From: CAZMNF01 sp964567595
Lineage (GTDB): Bacteria > Bipolaricaulota > Bipolaricaulia > RBG-16-55-9
DNA length: 42,246 nucleotides
NCBI GenBank assembly: GCA_964567595.1
Contig: CAZMNF010000012.1
Span: 1 to 42,246, forward strand
Reading direction: 5' to 3'
Part shown: positions 42,136 through 42,246 of the stretch, one piece after another
Numbering within the stretch: the stretch's first letter is position 1
Layout: the number at the start of each line of letters is the position of its first letter
The notes under the pieces: model-generated
What the model was told of the DNA's origin: nothing
What the model saw: only the letters and a program-made list of their open reading frames with translations
The model's database searches: none
Position numbers and translations under genes: made by a program

Positions 42136-42246
42136 GCGCAGCCCCATCCCAAGTGTTGACCACGTCCGCCGCACACAGCCACCCACGTCGGGCTTGATCG
42201 ACGCCATATGGCATGTTGGCCAGTTCCGCGGTGCGGTGGGCATCGG

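Overview
The window is ordinary high-GC bacterial chromosome, densely packed on both strands, with no phage, plasmid or CRISPR signs. Gene content suggests a bacterium outside the Proteobacteria, most plausibly Chloroflexota/Thermomicrobia-like. The reasons are a lactate-dehydrogenase-type malate dehydrogenase, the short alpha-glucan phosphorylase, a multi-GAF diguanylate cyclase, IspH (MEP isoprenoid pathway), and many leaderless-looking starts with a TANNNT -10 box 7-9 nt before the start codon. The taxon is inference only.

Layout. 1-4.7 kb (minus strand): a BMP-family nucleoside-type ABC importer (binding protein, permease, and a permease fused to the double ATPase) under a guanine-class purine riboswitch. 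4.7-7.6 kb: a TrmH-like RNA methyltransferase divergent from a HAL-family ammonia-lyase overlapping era. 7.7-14 kb: a six-GAF GGDEF protein, a GNAT acyltransferase paired with an N-succinylamino-acid racemase/OSBS-type enolase, and recO. 14-18.2 kb: dinB, a WecG/TagA glycosyltransferase, recJ and rpsT. rpsT appears to start with AUU. 18.3-23.2 kb: an unrecognised 389-aa protein, a small MITE-like repeat, ispH, mdh, a nucleotidyltransferase-fold protein with a small membrane protein, and smpB. 23.3-24.4 kb: a degenerate tRNA-Val copy, about 0.9 kb of lower-GC gene-free DNA, then intact tRNA-Val and tRNA-Cys. This looks like the scar of an element that integrated at a tRNA. 24.5-33.9 kb: DUF4139 protein, leuS with a possible leaderless leader ORF, comEC-type channel, DUF488, a MOP-superfamily membrane protein and a patatin. 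33.9-36.8 kb: a structured RNA, acylphosphatase, methyltransferase, HU, YjjX and a DsrE-like protein. 36.8-42.1 kb: YfcE-like phosphodiesterase, PolB-type exonuclease, a second copy of the structured RNA with its own promoter, a TatA-like protein with internal repeats, glycogen phosphorylase and an HDAC-family deacetylase.

The most original signal is the pair of intergenic RNAs at 33905-34038 (+) and 38418-38544 (-). They share a three-way-junction architecture and two conserved segments (GCTGRGSRAAAATC and GCAAAACYCTGGC) flanking a variable hairpin, with base-paired stems of different sequence. I do not recognise the family. The purine riboswitch, the permease-ATPase fusion, the AUU start of rpsT and the Ser-Ser-Gly cofactor triad of the lyase are the next most useful observations.
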